A stretch of 64,000 bases of DNA, taken from assembly GCF_036898095.1 (NCBI RefSeq), contig NC_090766.1, positions 31,477,972-31,541,971 on the forward strand. Reading direction: 5' to 3'. The notes beneath the pieces were generated by a model. That model made no database searches and was not told where the DNA came from. It was given only the letters and a program-made list of their open reading frames with translations. The stretch comes from Palaemon carinicauda. Taxonomy: Eukaryota; Arthropoda; Malacostraca; Decapoda; Palaemonidae. A program made the translations under genes and the position numbers. Shown one piece after another: positions 39,757 to 50,496 of the stretch. Positions within the stretch are counted from its first letter, which is position 1. Each line of letters begins with the position of its first letter.

Positions 39757-40590
39757 ATGGGTCTCATCAATCACTTTATTTATAATTCTGCATATATTGT
39801 TTTTGTTATAATTCTTGTTAGTCTAGTTTTTAAGTATGATGTCTCTTTTTTATTTTTATTAATTCTTATGCTGTCTGGAGACATTGGTCGAAATCCGGGG
39901 CCAGTACGTCCTAGATTTCGTCAATGTCGTCTTCCGTATTGCAATATTCGTGGTCTTCATGCAAATATCCAGGACCTTACCGTTTCGTCCAGACAGTATG
40001 ATATTTATTTGTGCTCAGAAACTTTGGTTTCTAATATGAGGCACTCCTCTGAGCTCCTTATAAGTAGTTTTAAGAAGCCAATAATGCTGAAACGTGATGC
40101 CCTCCCTAAGGCCAGGGGAATGGCGGTGTATATTAGGACTGAGTACCCTGCTTCTCATAAGTCCTGCTATCAATGTGGATGTCATGGGATTCAGGTAATA
40201 AAAGTTTGTGGCAGGCATAACAACTTTTATTTGTGTTCCATTTACCGGAATCCAGACATGGATGATTCTATCTTCGATTGTCTTCTTACCATTACGGCTA
40301 AGATACAAGAAGATGATAGAAAGGTTTCTTTTGTCTTTGTTGGTGATTCTAATGCCCACCATAGGAAGTGGTTAAGTTCTATCTCTCCTACCGATCGCCA
40401 TGGCTTAAGAGCTTTAGACTTTGCCTCGGAATCAAGCTGTGAGCAAATCATAAATGAAGCTACTCACAGGTCTGGTAATTGCTTGGACCTCGTATACACT
40501 GACTCCCCTGGCATTTTAACTAGTAAGGTTGGTTCTCCAGTCAAGACATCTGATCATGCCTTGATTTCATTAGTAGTGAAGACTGAGTAG
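39757..40590 (+). pseudogene. LINE ORF2 N-terminus: hydrophobic leader, 2A-like motif and AP-endonuclease
   Basis: ATG 39757 begins a strongly hydrophobic ~40-residue leader. GDIGRNPGP follows at residues 41-49 (39877-39903), matching the 2A consensus D-V/I-E-x-N-P-G-P except G for E. The AP-endonuclease follows: NIRGLHANIQDL, YDIYLCSETL, GMAVYIR, YLCSIYRNPDMDDSIF, FVFVGDSNAHHRKW, NCLDLVYTDSP and SDHALISLVV, with the expected N, E, D, N and H residues. The frame ends at TAG 40588-40590, 15 bases before the Tigger insertion; it looks like a point stop because coding resemblance resumes beyond the insertion. Confidence 0.88.
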
Positions 40591-41015
40591 CCTGTCCCTG
40601 ATATACAGTAGACCCCTAGCATACGGCGTCCCCAGCTTACGTTTTTTTCATGTTACGGTGTAGAATACGATTTTTTTTCGTCCCCTCGTTACGACATTTT
40701 CCCCAACTTACGGCATGGAATTCCAAAACTCAAATTTGGCGGTTACCACCACGCTCATACATTACTGCATACATTACTAAGAAGCTGGTCTGCTATTGGT
40801 CAGCGTCATGGCGTCACTAAGATGCCGATACGCTATTGGCCGAAAATCCTCCCACAATGCTTGAGAGAGATGCTGCCTCTCTCTCTTTTTGTCATACGCG
40901 CGCTCAGTTCAGAATCTCGTGTGCGTTTCGTAAAGACTTGATCTCGTGTGAGTGCTTGTAATATTGTTATTTTTTTTGCATTTTAGTGCTTAATTATAAC
41001 TTTAAAACGTTAGCC

Positions 41016-42560
41016 ATGGGTCCCAAGATTACTAGTGATGTTGAAGGCAGAAGTAAGAAGATGATAACTATGGAAACGAAGCTGGAAATCATAAAGAAAT
41101 ATGAAGAAGGCATGCGCATCGTTACCCTCGCTAATACGTACGGCCATAACCAATCTACGATTGGTACAATTATTAAGAATAAGGAAGCCATTAAAGCAAG
41201 TAAGTCTTCTAAAAGCATGACTGTCCTTGCCAGTGGAAGGACATCAATCAACGATGAGATGAAGAGACTCCTTCTTCTGTGGATTAAAGAGAAGGAAATC
41301 GCTGGTGATACACTCACGCAATCGGTAATTTCGCACAAGGCGAGCGCCATCTTTGCCGATCTCGTGGAAGCCCAGAGAGACGGGGTAGGCAAAGGAACGT
41401 CGCAGCAAGCCCCCCAAGAGTTTAAGGCTTCTCATGGGTGGTTTGATTGGTTTAGGAAGAGGACAGGTATTCACTCAGTCGTCAGGCATGGAGAGGCGGC
41501 CAGTTCTGACAAGAAAGCAGCAGAAGAATTCCTCAAGAAGTTTGAGAACGTAATTTCCAGAGAAGGCTACATTCCTCAGTAAGTTTTTAACTGCTATGAA
41601 ACTGGCCTTTTCTGAAAGAAAATGCCCTGCCGTACATATATCACAGCTGAAGAAAGGAAACTTCCTGGCCATAAACCAATGAAGATCAGACTAACGCTCA
41701 CATTTTGTGCAAATGCCAGTGGGGACTTAAAAATTAAGCCCCTACTGGTATACCATTCAGAAAATCCTCGTGCCTTCAAGGCACAAAATATCACGAAGAA
41801 GAGGTTCTCGGTATTTTGGAAGTCTAATGCTAAGGCCTGGGTCACGAGGACCATATTTATTGAGTGGATAAACGTCTGCTTCTGTCCTGCTGTCAAGAAC
41901 TATTTAGAAGAGAACGATCTTCCTCTGAAATGTCTCCTGGTGCTGGACAATGCCCCTGCTCACCCTCCTGGCCTCGAGGACATCATTCATCCTGACTTCT
42001 CCTTCATTAAGGTTCTCTATCAGCCACCAAACACCACCCCTCTCCTCCAGCCTATGGACCAGCAAGTGATTGCCAACTTCAAGAAGCTTTACACGAAGCA
42101 TCTGTTCAGAAGATGCTTCAAAGTGACTGAAAGCACTCAACTCACCCTCCGTGAATTTTGGAGGGGGCATTTTGACATCGTTCAATGCCTGAAGATGATC
42201 GACACAGCTTGGAATGAGGTTTCACACTGCACCTTGAACTCCTCATGGAAGAAACTGTGGCCAGTTGTTGTAGCAGAACGAGACTTTGAAGGTTTCGACC
42301 CCTCAACCGAAGACGAGGCCATTGATGATCCTGTCCCTGAGGGTGATGTTGAGGAAATAATTTCAATCGGGAGGTCCATGGGGCTTGCTATCGATGATGC
42401 TGACGTCCATAACCTTATCAAGGAGCACAGGGAGGAGCTTACGACTGAAGACTTAAAGGAGTCAGAGGCAATGCAGTTGACGATCATTCAAGAAGAGCAC
42501 AGCTCTAGTGGAGGCGAGGAAGGGGGGGGGAGACTGAAGAAACGACATCGTCAGAAATAA
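41016..42560 (+). pseudogene. Tigger transposase, two in-frame stops
   Basis: It starts ATG 41016 (MGPKITSDVEGRSKKMITME). The N-terminal psq-like helix-turn-helix (KLEIIKKYEEG...QSTIGTIIKNK) is followed by a CENP-B-type DNA-binding part (GWFDWFRKRTGI). Stops TAA 41580-41582 and TGA near 41613-41615 flank the first catalytic motif, which reads NCYETGLF where relatives have D in place of Y. The second aspartate (CLLVLDNAPAH) and third (LLQPMDQQVIANFKK) are present. A G7 run near 42524 may have shifted the last codons. Confidence 0.92.
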
Positions 42561-42774
42561 GGTAAGCTATCGGTTGGTATGAAAACCTTACGAGTTTCAT
42601 TGAAAAGAAACACCCTGAAAAACTTCACACAAGTCGTCTTAGGCAGAGTGTTAATGATAAGTGTATGAGTCATTTATGGAATATGTTGAGGAATCATCAG
42701 AAACAGGCTTCTTTGGATAGATATTTCTCCAAAAGAGAAATGTCAGAAAGCAAAGACGATAATAGTGATTCTAT

Positions 42775-42825
<51 letters not shown>

Positions 42826-43322
42826 TTTTTTAAGTTCTAAAAAAATCATAAAAAAAAATTCAAAAGACAAAAATAATAAAAAAAAGCATTTTTAATTTTA
42901 AGTGTTTATTAGTAAGAATAAATTTATTATTAAGTGTAGCCTACATAACATAATTAGCATTGATACGTTTTTATATCTACCGTCTACTCCCCCCTCTGCC
43001 TCCACCCACTACCAGCTCAAGTCACGTCACTCCAAAGGTAAATAAGATTTAGTTTTTCCTTTACAGTACTGTACAGTATATAATTTTTGTTTATAATATT
43101 ATTTGATTATATACTGTACAGTACTGTACATGTATATCATATATAAGTATACTGTAGTACAGTGCTTACTATACTACTGTATTGTATTTTGTTAAATTCT
43201 AATTTTCAATGTTTTTACCTGGGGTTTTTCACGCATTAACTATTCTATTGCCCGCCATACGACATTTTCACCATACGATACCAACTCCGGAAAGGATTAA
43301 TGTCGTATGGCGGGGCCTACTG
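42561..43322 (+). other. Tigger 3' part: decayed tail, poly-A run and right terminal repeat
   Basis: After the stop, a run of about 44 A (42777-42821) and A-rich sequence precede TACTGTACAGTA-type palindromic clusters near 43064-43130. The right terminal repeat ends at 43322. No further gene. Confidence 0.7.
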
Positions 43323-44121
43323 TATCATACTCTTGTAAAATTTATATGAAATCCCAAGCAGACTGGAATGGGATTTTGCATGATCTTTTGTGCTTGAATT
43401 GGTCACAATTATATAGTAGTGTAGATCCTGTTGTCCCTTTGAATGAGAATCTAGTCAACATAATTGATGGGCGTATCCCTTCTCGTGTGCTAAGGTAACG
43501 AGTGAAGGATAAACCGTGGTTCAATGATGATTGTAGAAGTGCTTATTTGGAGAAGCAGGAGTCCTTTGGAAGGGTAACAGATCAGATTTGACCTGGAACA
43601 ACTATACTCAGCTTCGAGCTTTTGCTCAGAGAGTTTATGTCTTAACTGAAAAGGAGTACAATTTAACCATAAAAGAAACCCTTTCTGGTACAACTCAGGA
43701 ACGTAAATGGTGGTCTACCAATAAATCTGCACTCTTTGGTGTAGATGCAACAGTTCCTCCTTTACTTAAACCAGATGGCTCAGTCACTCACTGTCCAAAG
43801 GAAAAGGCAACCCTGTTGGCTGATATTTTCGACAGTAAACAGAGTAATAAAAAACTTGAACTTCCTCATTCCTGTTTTCCTGAGGCTAAACTAATTAGTT
43901 TAGCTTTTCGATCTCGTGACATTAAAGCTCTGTTGATGGACCTTGATGCTTATGGAGGTGTAGACCCAAATGGTATCTTTCCTTTGTTTTTTATAAAGAT
44001 AGCAGATTTCTTAGCTCCAAAGTTATCTGTTATTTTGCGCAAGTTAGCAAGAAGAGGAGCTTTTAGCACTTGTTGGAGAATTGGTAATGTTATTCATCTA
44101 TGTAAATGTGTTTGTGGTAGC
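43323..44121 (+). pseudogene. LINE ORF2 middle part between endonuclease and RT
   Basis: This continues the LINE frame after the TA duplication. SYSCKIYMKSQADWNGILHD precedes a TAA at 43496-43498, and a frameshift lies near 43570. The frame from about 43588 (WNNYTQLRAFAQRVY, WWSTNKSALFGVD, CPKEKATLLADIFD, DPNGIFPLFF) runs to the LTR insertion at 44122. No catalytic motif lies here. The GTAGC at 44117-44121 is the left copy of the target duplication. Confidence 0.88.
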
Positions 44122-44869
44122 TGTCATGGGTAGATAGAATAATATAGAAAAGAATGTTAAAACATGTGATGTTTGTATTCTTAGAGAAGCAGAGAGAGAG
44201 AGAAGGTCCCGCCAGTGTTTACAAAACTGTCACCGTCAAGATATGTGCCTAGGCTGGCAGTCTTTGGGCATAACGATCCCCTGTCTATGGCAAACCAAGG
44301 AAACCATAGGACAAGAAGAACAGTGTTTGTCGCCGAAGAATATACATTAGCTGAAGGTAAACAGACGCCTCGCTTCAATTATAGCGCGATATGGATTTTG
44401 ATTACACCAGCAGAGCGTTCGTCTAGGTGTTATCAGAGGCATGGTTTTAAGGAACACCAATGAGGATGAAGAAACGAGAAAATTTCCTTATATGGAATTG
44501 TCCCTAGTTAACCCCTCCCATACAGGGATATATAAACTTCAACGAGAACGACAGAAGAGAGAGTACGAAAGACAGAACAGGAGGACGAAAGGCAGAACAA
44601 GAGTATAGAGAGAGAGAGAGAGAGAGGGAGAACAAGCTCAGGGAAGAAGAGAAGACGTAAGGACCAGAATGCAGACGTAACCAGCTTTGTCCGAGATGTC
44701 AGAACGAGTTGCCCCCTGCCCTCATTACTAACCACGAAACGCCTGGACCTGAAATATCTACGTTCCTGTCAACCGTCGAGAGCTGCTGTGAAGAGTAGTA
44801 TCTTTTTGTGTATTATTTATCTACTAACTTGACTGTTCCTCAATTTGCTGGAGTGTAGTTTAATCAAAT
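44122..44869 (+). repeat. 5' LTR of the Gmr1-like element, first part
   Basis: It matches 54339-55080 of the 3' LTR. A TATATAAA box lies at 44529-44536, 3' of the GAACACCAATGAGG block. It ends at AAAT, the duplicated target of the inner element; the remaining 203 bases are at 49459-49661. Confidence 0.92.
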
Positions 44870-44921
44870 TGTGGAGGATTTATTTTTGCTTTATTTTAAT
44901 TTTTATTTTCTTTTACCAAAT

Positions 44922-44970
<49 letters not shown>

Positions 44971-45851
44971 GTTAGCGAGTGAAAGTAGTTAGTGTATCGA
45001 TCGTTTGTGGTGAGAAAGACTGTTGGTATAAATGAGATTGTTTGTTTATGTTTTTAGTTAGGTTACGACAGTGGTGAATGTCTTGGGTGAATGCTTATTT
45101 TGATTTCGACTGCAGCTAGAGGCTGTTGTGAATGCTGGATTATTATTTTTTTGACCAGCATGGAAGTGATTTTTATATTCTGAGCCGTGATTCCTCCTTT
45201 GGAGTGACTAAATTTGTTAGAAACTGGATTTATTGTTGATGACCTGGCCTGTATTACGATTTTGCTTGGACTGCTTTTTGGATTGCTGAACCGATGATGA
45301 CCTGGCCTTTGAATTAAGATTGCTGTTGATGATAATGATGATGATAATGATGATGATGATGATGATGATAATAACAACGACCCCAATCAGGGAAGTAGTG
45401 GTGGCAAATTGCCACCCAGTGGAATAGTTGACCACAAAGCGGTGATAGTGGTAGTTTGCCATAAAAGACAGTTTGGCTTTATGTTGAGGACAGTGTTTGT
45501 GTCCTATAAAATAATCTATACATATTTGTTGTGGTATATTTTAATTTTAAGTTTGTTAGGGTTTTTTCATTTGAATGGTGTTACGTTTTTTGGTATATTT
45601 ATCAAGTAAAGATTAATTTTGAGTGTAATTATTTTGGTTGTGGATTTTAAGTGTTTAATTGATTGTGGAAGGGTTTTTTGTATTAATTATTTTAGTTTGT
45701 AAGAAATATAGTATTAAGGTCATGTTTTGTTTTCATTTTCCTTCTGTCCAAGAGTCCAGTTGATAACGTCAGGGGAAAGTTTGTGCAGAGGAGACATTTG
45801 TCAGTTAGTGTGATCAAGGGTGTGGGGGTTGTTTTGCAACATCCCGCCACA
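44870..45851 (+). repeat. 5' LTR of the gag-only element
   Basis: It contains a GA run (44924-44966), a GAT/GATAAT microsatellite (45326-45376) and the terminal GCAACATCCCGCCACA. It matches 48462-49454 nearly base for base, apart from repeat-length differences. Confidence 0.94.
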
Positions 45852-45857
45852 TTATTT

Positions 45858-45875
45858 TGGCGCCCGAACAGGGAC
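45858..45875 (+). promoter_or_regulatory. Primer binding site for tRNA-Lys
   Basis: TGGCGCCCGAACAGGGAC, 18 bases, starting six bases after the LTR. This is the classical tRNA-Lys3-type primer site. Confidence 0.88.
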
Positions 45876-45942
45876 TGCCGAGGTGGGATAGGAAGTCGGA
45901 CTGTTGGACGAAGGACGTAATTAGGATTAAGGTTGATGAAAA

Positions 45943-47172
45943 ATGGAGGAGCAATTAAGGGTTTTGAAGGAGGAATTGCGGCTGAGTAAGGAGCGTGAGG
46001 AGAGGTTGCTTGTAGAGAATGAGAGGTTGAACTGGGAGAATGAGGCGATGCAGAAGGAGCTTAGGGAGTTGAAGGGAACTGTAGAGAGAGTGGAAGAATG
46101 TGTTGAGATGAGGATGAAAGAGAATGAGGAACGAATGGAGAACCGATTGGAAGCTATGATAGAGCAAGTCATGGGGATGATGAAAACTATAATGGGTGAA
46201 GGTGCAGTCGGAGGAGTGTCCTCAGCTTCGGGTAATGGGTTGATAGTGGATGAGAAGGCTAAGGTTAGTGATAATGGGAAAGGAAGTGATAGTGATAGTA
46301 ATAGTAATAGTGATAGTGAGATTGAAGATAAGGGAATAAGGCATAGTAAGGATGAACAGAAATGTGATAGGAATCATGAGAAGAAAGGTAAAAGTGATGT
46401 GAAAAAAGAGAAGAAAAAGTATCAGGCTGATAGCAAGGACGATCGTGAATGAGTGAAAGTGGCGAGTAAGAAAAGGGCTAGGAAGAGTATGATCAAGGAT
46501 AGGAGTATGACTGTGGAATTAGATTCCTTATATTCTAGCGAGGAAGTAGGAAACAAGAAGGAAGGTAGCAGTGATGATAACAGTGAGAATGAACGTGATG
46601 TGTGTAAGACTGTATTTATGAGAGAGGTACCTTGGTGTGAAAGGTTCAATGAGCATAGTAGTAGGGATGTATATGAATTTTTCAAGGAGTATGAGAGGTA
46701 TTGTCAGGATAATTATGGTGATAGTAAAAGAGTTTGGGCTAGGGAGTTAGGAGAATATTTGACTGGGTATTTGTTGACGATGTATGGAGTGATAATGAGT
46801 GTAGGTGACGTTGATTATGAAAGTGTGAAAAAGAGAATAATTGAGCAGGTAAAACGTATGAAAGGGAGTGTTAAGTATAAGCGTAAGAATGATTTTGATG
46901 AAGCACGGATGAATGCAGGAGAAGCGATATCGATATATGTATGTAGGTTGGAAACTTTAGCTAGGAAGAAGTATGGGGATGAAGGTATAAATGAGAATAA
47001 GGAGTTAATGAAGAAGTTTTTGGCTACTGTCCCCGAAAATGTTGCTGAGTTTGTTAATTTGAAACGGAAGGAGAAAATGAGGTGGACGAAAGAAAGATTG
47101 ACATGGGATGATATCTTAGGGATAGTTGAGGATTACGAGTTAGATAGATGTATGAAAGAAAATAATCTGTGA
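45943..47172 (+). CDS. Gag-like protein with N-terminal coiled coil, one in-frame TGA
   Basis: ATG 45943 starts a charged coiled coil (about residues 1-75: MEEQLRVLKEELRLSKEREE and onward). A Ser/Asp/Lys-rich linker follows. A TGA at 46450-46452 interrupts the frame; downstream the same frame continues to TGA 47170-47172. That part has a capsid-like helical region (PWCERFNEHSSRDVYEFFKE, ARELGEYLTGYLLTMYG, ISIYVCRLETLARKKYG), as in Ty3-group gag. The single stop may be a recent mutation or a recoded codon. Confidence 0.75.
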
Positions 47173-47738
47173 GTGTAAGAAGTGGAATGGAGGAAAGTGT
47201 GCCAGAATTTGTTAGTTTTAGAGATGCTGTTATGGGAGGACCGATGAGGGTAGCTGATAATGTAGTAGATAGGAGTGTTAGGGTGAGTAATGTGGGAGTA
47301 CCTGTAAGGACAAATGAAGGATTTAGGCAGGGTAATTGGCGCAATAGGGATAGGAGTGTGAGTGCACATCGAGGTATGTCAGATAGCCGTGTCCGTGATG
47401 AAAAGTGTTATAGGTGTGGGAAAGTAGGTCATAAGAAGAATGAATGTAGATGGGCTCTAGGTGCTTGTTTTGGATGTGGTGAGGTAGGGCATAGAATTAG
47501 CGAGTGCAAGAAAGAGAAAGGGGTAAAATGTTATCGGTGTGGTATAACGGGGCACCTAGCGAGTGGATGTCGTAGTAATCATATGAATGTAATTTGTGGT
47601 AATTGTGGTAAGGATGGTCATTATGCTAGAATGTGCGAGGAGCCGCGGGGTAAGTGTACTGAATGTGGTGCAGATGGGCATGTAGCTAGGGTATGTAGGA
47701 AGAAGGGAGTAAATCAGCCAGGATGTTCGGGAAACTAG
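47166..47738 (+). CDS. Nucleocapsid-like ORF with five CCHC zinc knuckles
   Basis: This frame is -1 relative to gag and overlaps its end by 7 bases. After a basic linker come five C-x2-C-x4-H-x4-C knuckles: CYRCGKVGHKKNEC, CFGCGEVGHRISEC, CYRCGITGHLASGC, CGNCGKDGHYARMC and CTECGADGHVARVC. Most Ty3 gags have one or two. It ends at TAG 47736-47738. The protein would bind the element RNA during packaging. No good ATG starts it, so it is either reached by frameshifting from gag or displaced by an indel. Confidence 0.8.
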   Translation, partial: SVSVRSGMEESVPEFVSFRDAVMGGPMRVADNVVDRSVRVSNVGVPVRTNEGFRQGNWRNRDRSVSAHRGMSDSRVRDEKCYRCGKVGHKKNECRWALGACFGCGEVGHRISECKKEKGVKCYRCGITGHLASGCRSNHMNVICGNCGKDGHYARMCEEPRGKCTECGADGHVARVCRKKGVNQPGCSGN

Positions 47739-48406
47739 AGTGTAAGAGGGTTCAGCTGGGTGAGTCCTCCTGTGTGTGTGGAAGGAATAGGATTAATGTT
47801 TGTGAGAATGGGATGAGTAATTGGTTGGAAATGAGCAAATATGAATCTAGTATGCATGAGAAATTAGGGCTGGAAAATAAACAATTAGTGTTAGTTGAAT
47901 ATAGGAAAAAGAGGCGTTTGAAAGTTTTAAGTGAGGAGAAAGTGCAAGGGAAATTTATAGGAATAGGTAAGAATACGAACAAGTATGACAAGGGTGTAAA
48001 TGTGCAAGTTTGTATGGAAGATAAATGTGTTAATACAGATGAATCATGGCTGAGTATGAATGATATCTATAGTGTGTGTGGCTTTTCCTTAGGTGATGTA
48101 AAAGAAAGGATGACGAATGCGAGAGTGAGAGATAGGAGAATGATTAGTAGCATGAATGAATCTTTTACTAAAGTTGAGAATGTTTTTGATGAAATGGATG
48201 AACTGTTTACAGAAATGAGTGTAATTATAGGGCCAGATGAGAACGAGGTAGATATGATTGTACATGATATATTAGATGATAGGGATTTAGATAGGAATAG
48301 TGTTAATGTAGCGAATGATTGTGATAAGGAAGAAGTGAATGAGAGAGTATATGGGGGCCCAGTTACTGGAGTAGAGGTCCCGTTCCCGACTGCGACTGTG
48401 TTATGA
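47723..48406 (+). CDS. Unknown 227-residue ORF of the gag-only element
   Basis: ATG 47723 overlaps the knuckle ORF by 16 bases and is again in the -1 frame. The protein has scattered cysteines near the N-terminus (SSCVCGRNRINVCENG), a basic middle (EYRKKRRLKVLSEEKVQGKF) and a very acidic C-terminal half (VDMIVHDILDDRDLDRN). No protease D-T/S-G, RT or integrase motif is present. It ends 55 bases before the 3' LTR. It is intact while the rest of the element is young, so it could be functional. Confidence 0.6.
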   Translation: MFGKLECKRVQLGESSCVCGRNRINVCENGMSNWLEMSKYESSMHEKLGLENKQLVLVEYRKKRRLKVLSEEKVQGKFIGIGKNTNKYDKGVNVQVCMEDKCVNTDESWLSMNDIYSVCGFSLGDVKERMTNARVRDRRMISSMNESFTKVENVFDEMDELFTEMSVIIGPDENEVDMIVHDILDDRDLDRNSVNVANDCDKEEVNERVYGGPVTGVEVPFPTATVL

Positions 48407-48440
48407 AACAAATAATGTTAGTGTTGCGTGAGGAGGATTT

Positions 48441-48461
48441 GGCAAAGTAAGAGGGGAGGAA
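48441..48461 (+). promoter_or_regulatory. Polypurine tract of the gag-only element
   Basis: AAGAGGGGAGGAA directly precedes the 3' LTR start at 48462, where second-strand synthesis is primed in LTR elements. Confidence 0.8.
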
Positions 48462-48513
48462 TGTGGAGGATTTATTTTTGCTTTATTTTAATTTTTATTT
48501 TCTTTTGCCAAAT

Positions 48514-48582
<69 letters not shown>

Positions 48583-49454
48583 GTTAGCGAGTGAAAGTAG
48601 TTAGTGTATCGATCGTTTGTGGTGAGAAAGACTGTTGGTATAAATGAGATTGTTTGTTTATGTTTTTAGTTAGGTTACGACAGTGGTGAATGTCTTGGGT
48701 GAATGCTTATTTTGATTTCGACTGCAGCTAGAGGCTGTTGTGAATGCTGGATTATTATTTTTTTGACCAGCATGGAAGTGATTTTTATATTCTGAGCCGT
48801 GATTCCTCCTTTGGAGTGACTAAATTTGTTAGAAACTGGATTTATTGTTGATGACCTGGCCTGTATTACGATTTTGCTTGGACTGCTTTTTGGATTGCTG
48901 AACCGATGATGACCTGGCCTTTGAATTAAGATTGCTGTTGATGATGATAATGATGATAATGATGATGATGATAATAACAACGACCCCAATCAGGGAAGTA
49001 GTGGTGGCAAATTGCCACCCAGTGGAATAGTTGACCACAAAGCGGTAATAGTGGTAGTTTGCCATAAAAGACAGTTTGGCTTTATGTTGAGGACAGTGTT
49101 GGTGTCCTATAAAATAATCTATACATATGTGTTGTTGTATATTTTAATTTTAAGTTTGTTAGGGTTTTTTCATTTGAATGGTGTTACGTTTTTTGGTATA
49201 TTTATCAAGTAAAGATTAATTTTGAGTGTAATTATTTTGGTTGTGGATTTTAAGTGTTTAATTGATTGTGGAAGGGTTTTTTGTATTAATTATTTTAGTT
49301 TGTAAGAAATATAGTATTAAGGTCATGTTTTGTTTTCATTTTCCTTCTGTCCAAGAGTCCAGTTGATAACGTAAGGGGAAAGTTTGTGCAGAGGAGACAT
49401 TTGTCAGTTAGTGTGATCAAGGGTGTGGGGGTTGTTTTGCAACATCCCGCCACA
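48462..49454 (+). repeat. 3' LTR of the gag-only element
   Basis: Partner of 44870-45851, with a longer GA run (48516-48578) and a shorter GAT run. It ends CCACA, followed by the second AAAT. Confidence 0.94.
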
Positions 49455-49458
49455 AAAT

Positions 49459-49661
49459 GACTTTCTTTGTTTAGTTCAGTGCTTCCTAAGTACTCAATCA
49501 AGAAACATTTACCTTTGACTGGTTGTAAATAAAATTATGTTTTCTTTTGCGAGTTCTCTTTCTATATTTCCTTTTGTTCGATTGCTTAATGTAGTTGAAA
49601 AGTCCCCATTTCATTAATCAATTCAACAGAACCTGGTTCGATCCCCACAAGGATCGTAACA
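49459..49661 (+). repeat. 5' LTR of the Gmr1-like element, second part
   Basis: It resumes with GACTTTCTTTGTTTAGTTCA and matches 55078-55280. Near its end it contains GGTTCGATCCCC, a perfect polymerase III B-box-like motif also kept in the 3' LTR. It ends GGATCGTAACA. TGGCGACCTTTGCCAG at 49664 is the presumed primer site. Confidence 0.9.
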
Positions 49662-49731
49662 GTTGGCGACCTTTGCCAGAATTTTCGACTACATAACCAA
49701 TTGAAACAGGGAGAATATAGAAAGAAACAGA

Positions 49732-50496
49732 ATGAGTGCGATTACGAGAGATTTGATAGATTCAGGTAAACTTCTTGGTCTAGATGGCGATGATCTCCGT
49801 GATTATGTTATTAAGAGAGAACAGGAAGTGTTAGAGAGAGATGAAAGACCAGCTGATAGAGAAGAATTTGAAAGAAAGCGAGAAGAAAATGAAAGACAGC
49901 GTAAGCATGAGATAGAAATGGCTCGTTTAAGACAAACTCTTCATAACAGACGGTCAGGTAGCAGATCAAGGAGTAATTCGTCTTTAAATAGTGACACTGA
50001 TAGTTTAGATATGAGTGTAGTGCTCAAACTTATACCGAAATTTAATGAGGAAGATGTTACGAAATATTTTATGTCTTTTGAAAAGTTAATGAACAGAGTA
50101 GGCTCTCCTAAAAAACAGTGGACTTTGTATTTACAATCAGTTTTAAGTGGTAAAGCACATTCTGTGTATAGTTATTTGTCTGAGGATGAAAGTGAAGATT
50201 ATGATACTGTGAAAGAAACCGTACTTAGTACATACAGATTGGTACCAGAGGCATACCGTAAGAAGTTTAGAAGTTTGAAGAGAGATGATACTAGTACTTA
50301 TGTGGAGTACGGAAAGAAGGTAGAAAGATCGTTTTGTGATTGGTTGACTTCCGCTGAAGTCGATAATTTTGAAGATCTCAAGAACTTAGTTTTGTTAGAA
50401 AGCTTCAAAGATAACATATCCCCAGACATCAAATTATATATAGAAGATAGGCGTGAAACATCTTTTGCCGGTGCTACGAGATTAGCAGATGAGTAA
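49732..50496 (+). pseudogene. Gag of the Gmr1-like element (SCAN-like capsid)
   Basis: ATG 49732 (MSAITRDLIDSGKLLGLDGD) leads into a charged coiled coil (about residues 35-70, EEFERKREENERQRKHEIEM). A capsid-like region ends with YVEYGKKVERSFCDWLTSAE and LKNLVLLESFKDNISPDIKL, whose order and hydrophobic pattern match the SCAN domain (WL.PE...KEQILELLVLEQFL..LP). TAA 50494-50496 stops the frame just after that domain; the same frame continues with two zinc knuckles. Confidence 0.87.

Larger units (their letters stand above)
40606..43322 (+). mobile_element. Tigger/pogo-type DNA transposon
   Basis: Terminal repeats are CAGTAGACCCCTAGCATACG on the left and, inverted, CAGTAGGCCCCGCCATACGA on the right. 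The target TA is duplicated at 40604-40605 and 43323-43324. The 2717-bp length and the transposase inside are typical. A homopolymer of about 44 A lies at 42777-42821. Confidence 0.93.
44870..49454 (+). mobile_element. Gag-only (TR-GAG-like) LTR retrotransposon, young
   Basis: The target AAAT is duplicated at 44866-44869 and 49455-49458. LTRs are 982 and 993 bp, starting TGTGGAGGATTTATTTTTGC and ending CATCCCGCCACA. They differ by about 6 substitutions plus repeat-length changes (about 0.6%). The interior (45852-48461) has gag, five zinc knuckles and one unknown frame, but no protease, integrase, RT or RNase H. It must depend on enzymes of another element. It splits the 5' LTR of the Gmr1-like element. 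Confidence 0.9.

Noticed and set aside
42665..42895. Lysine-rich frame after the Tigger transposase
   Set aside because: It is mostly a translation of the 44-base A-run; the preceding codons may be decayed transposase tail but cannot be supported.
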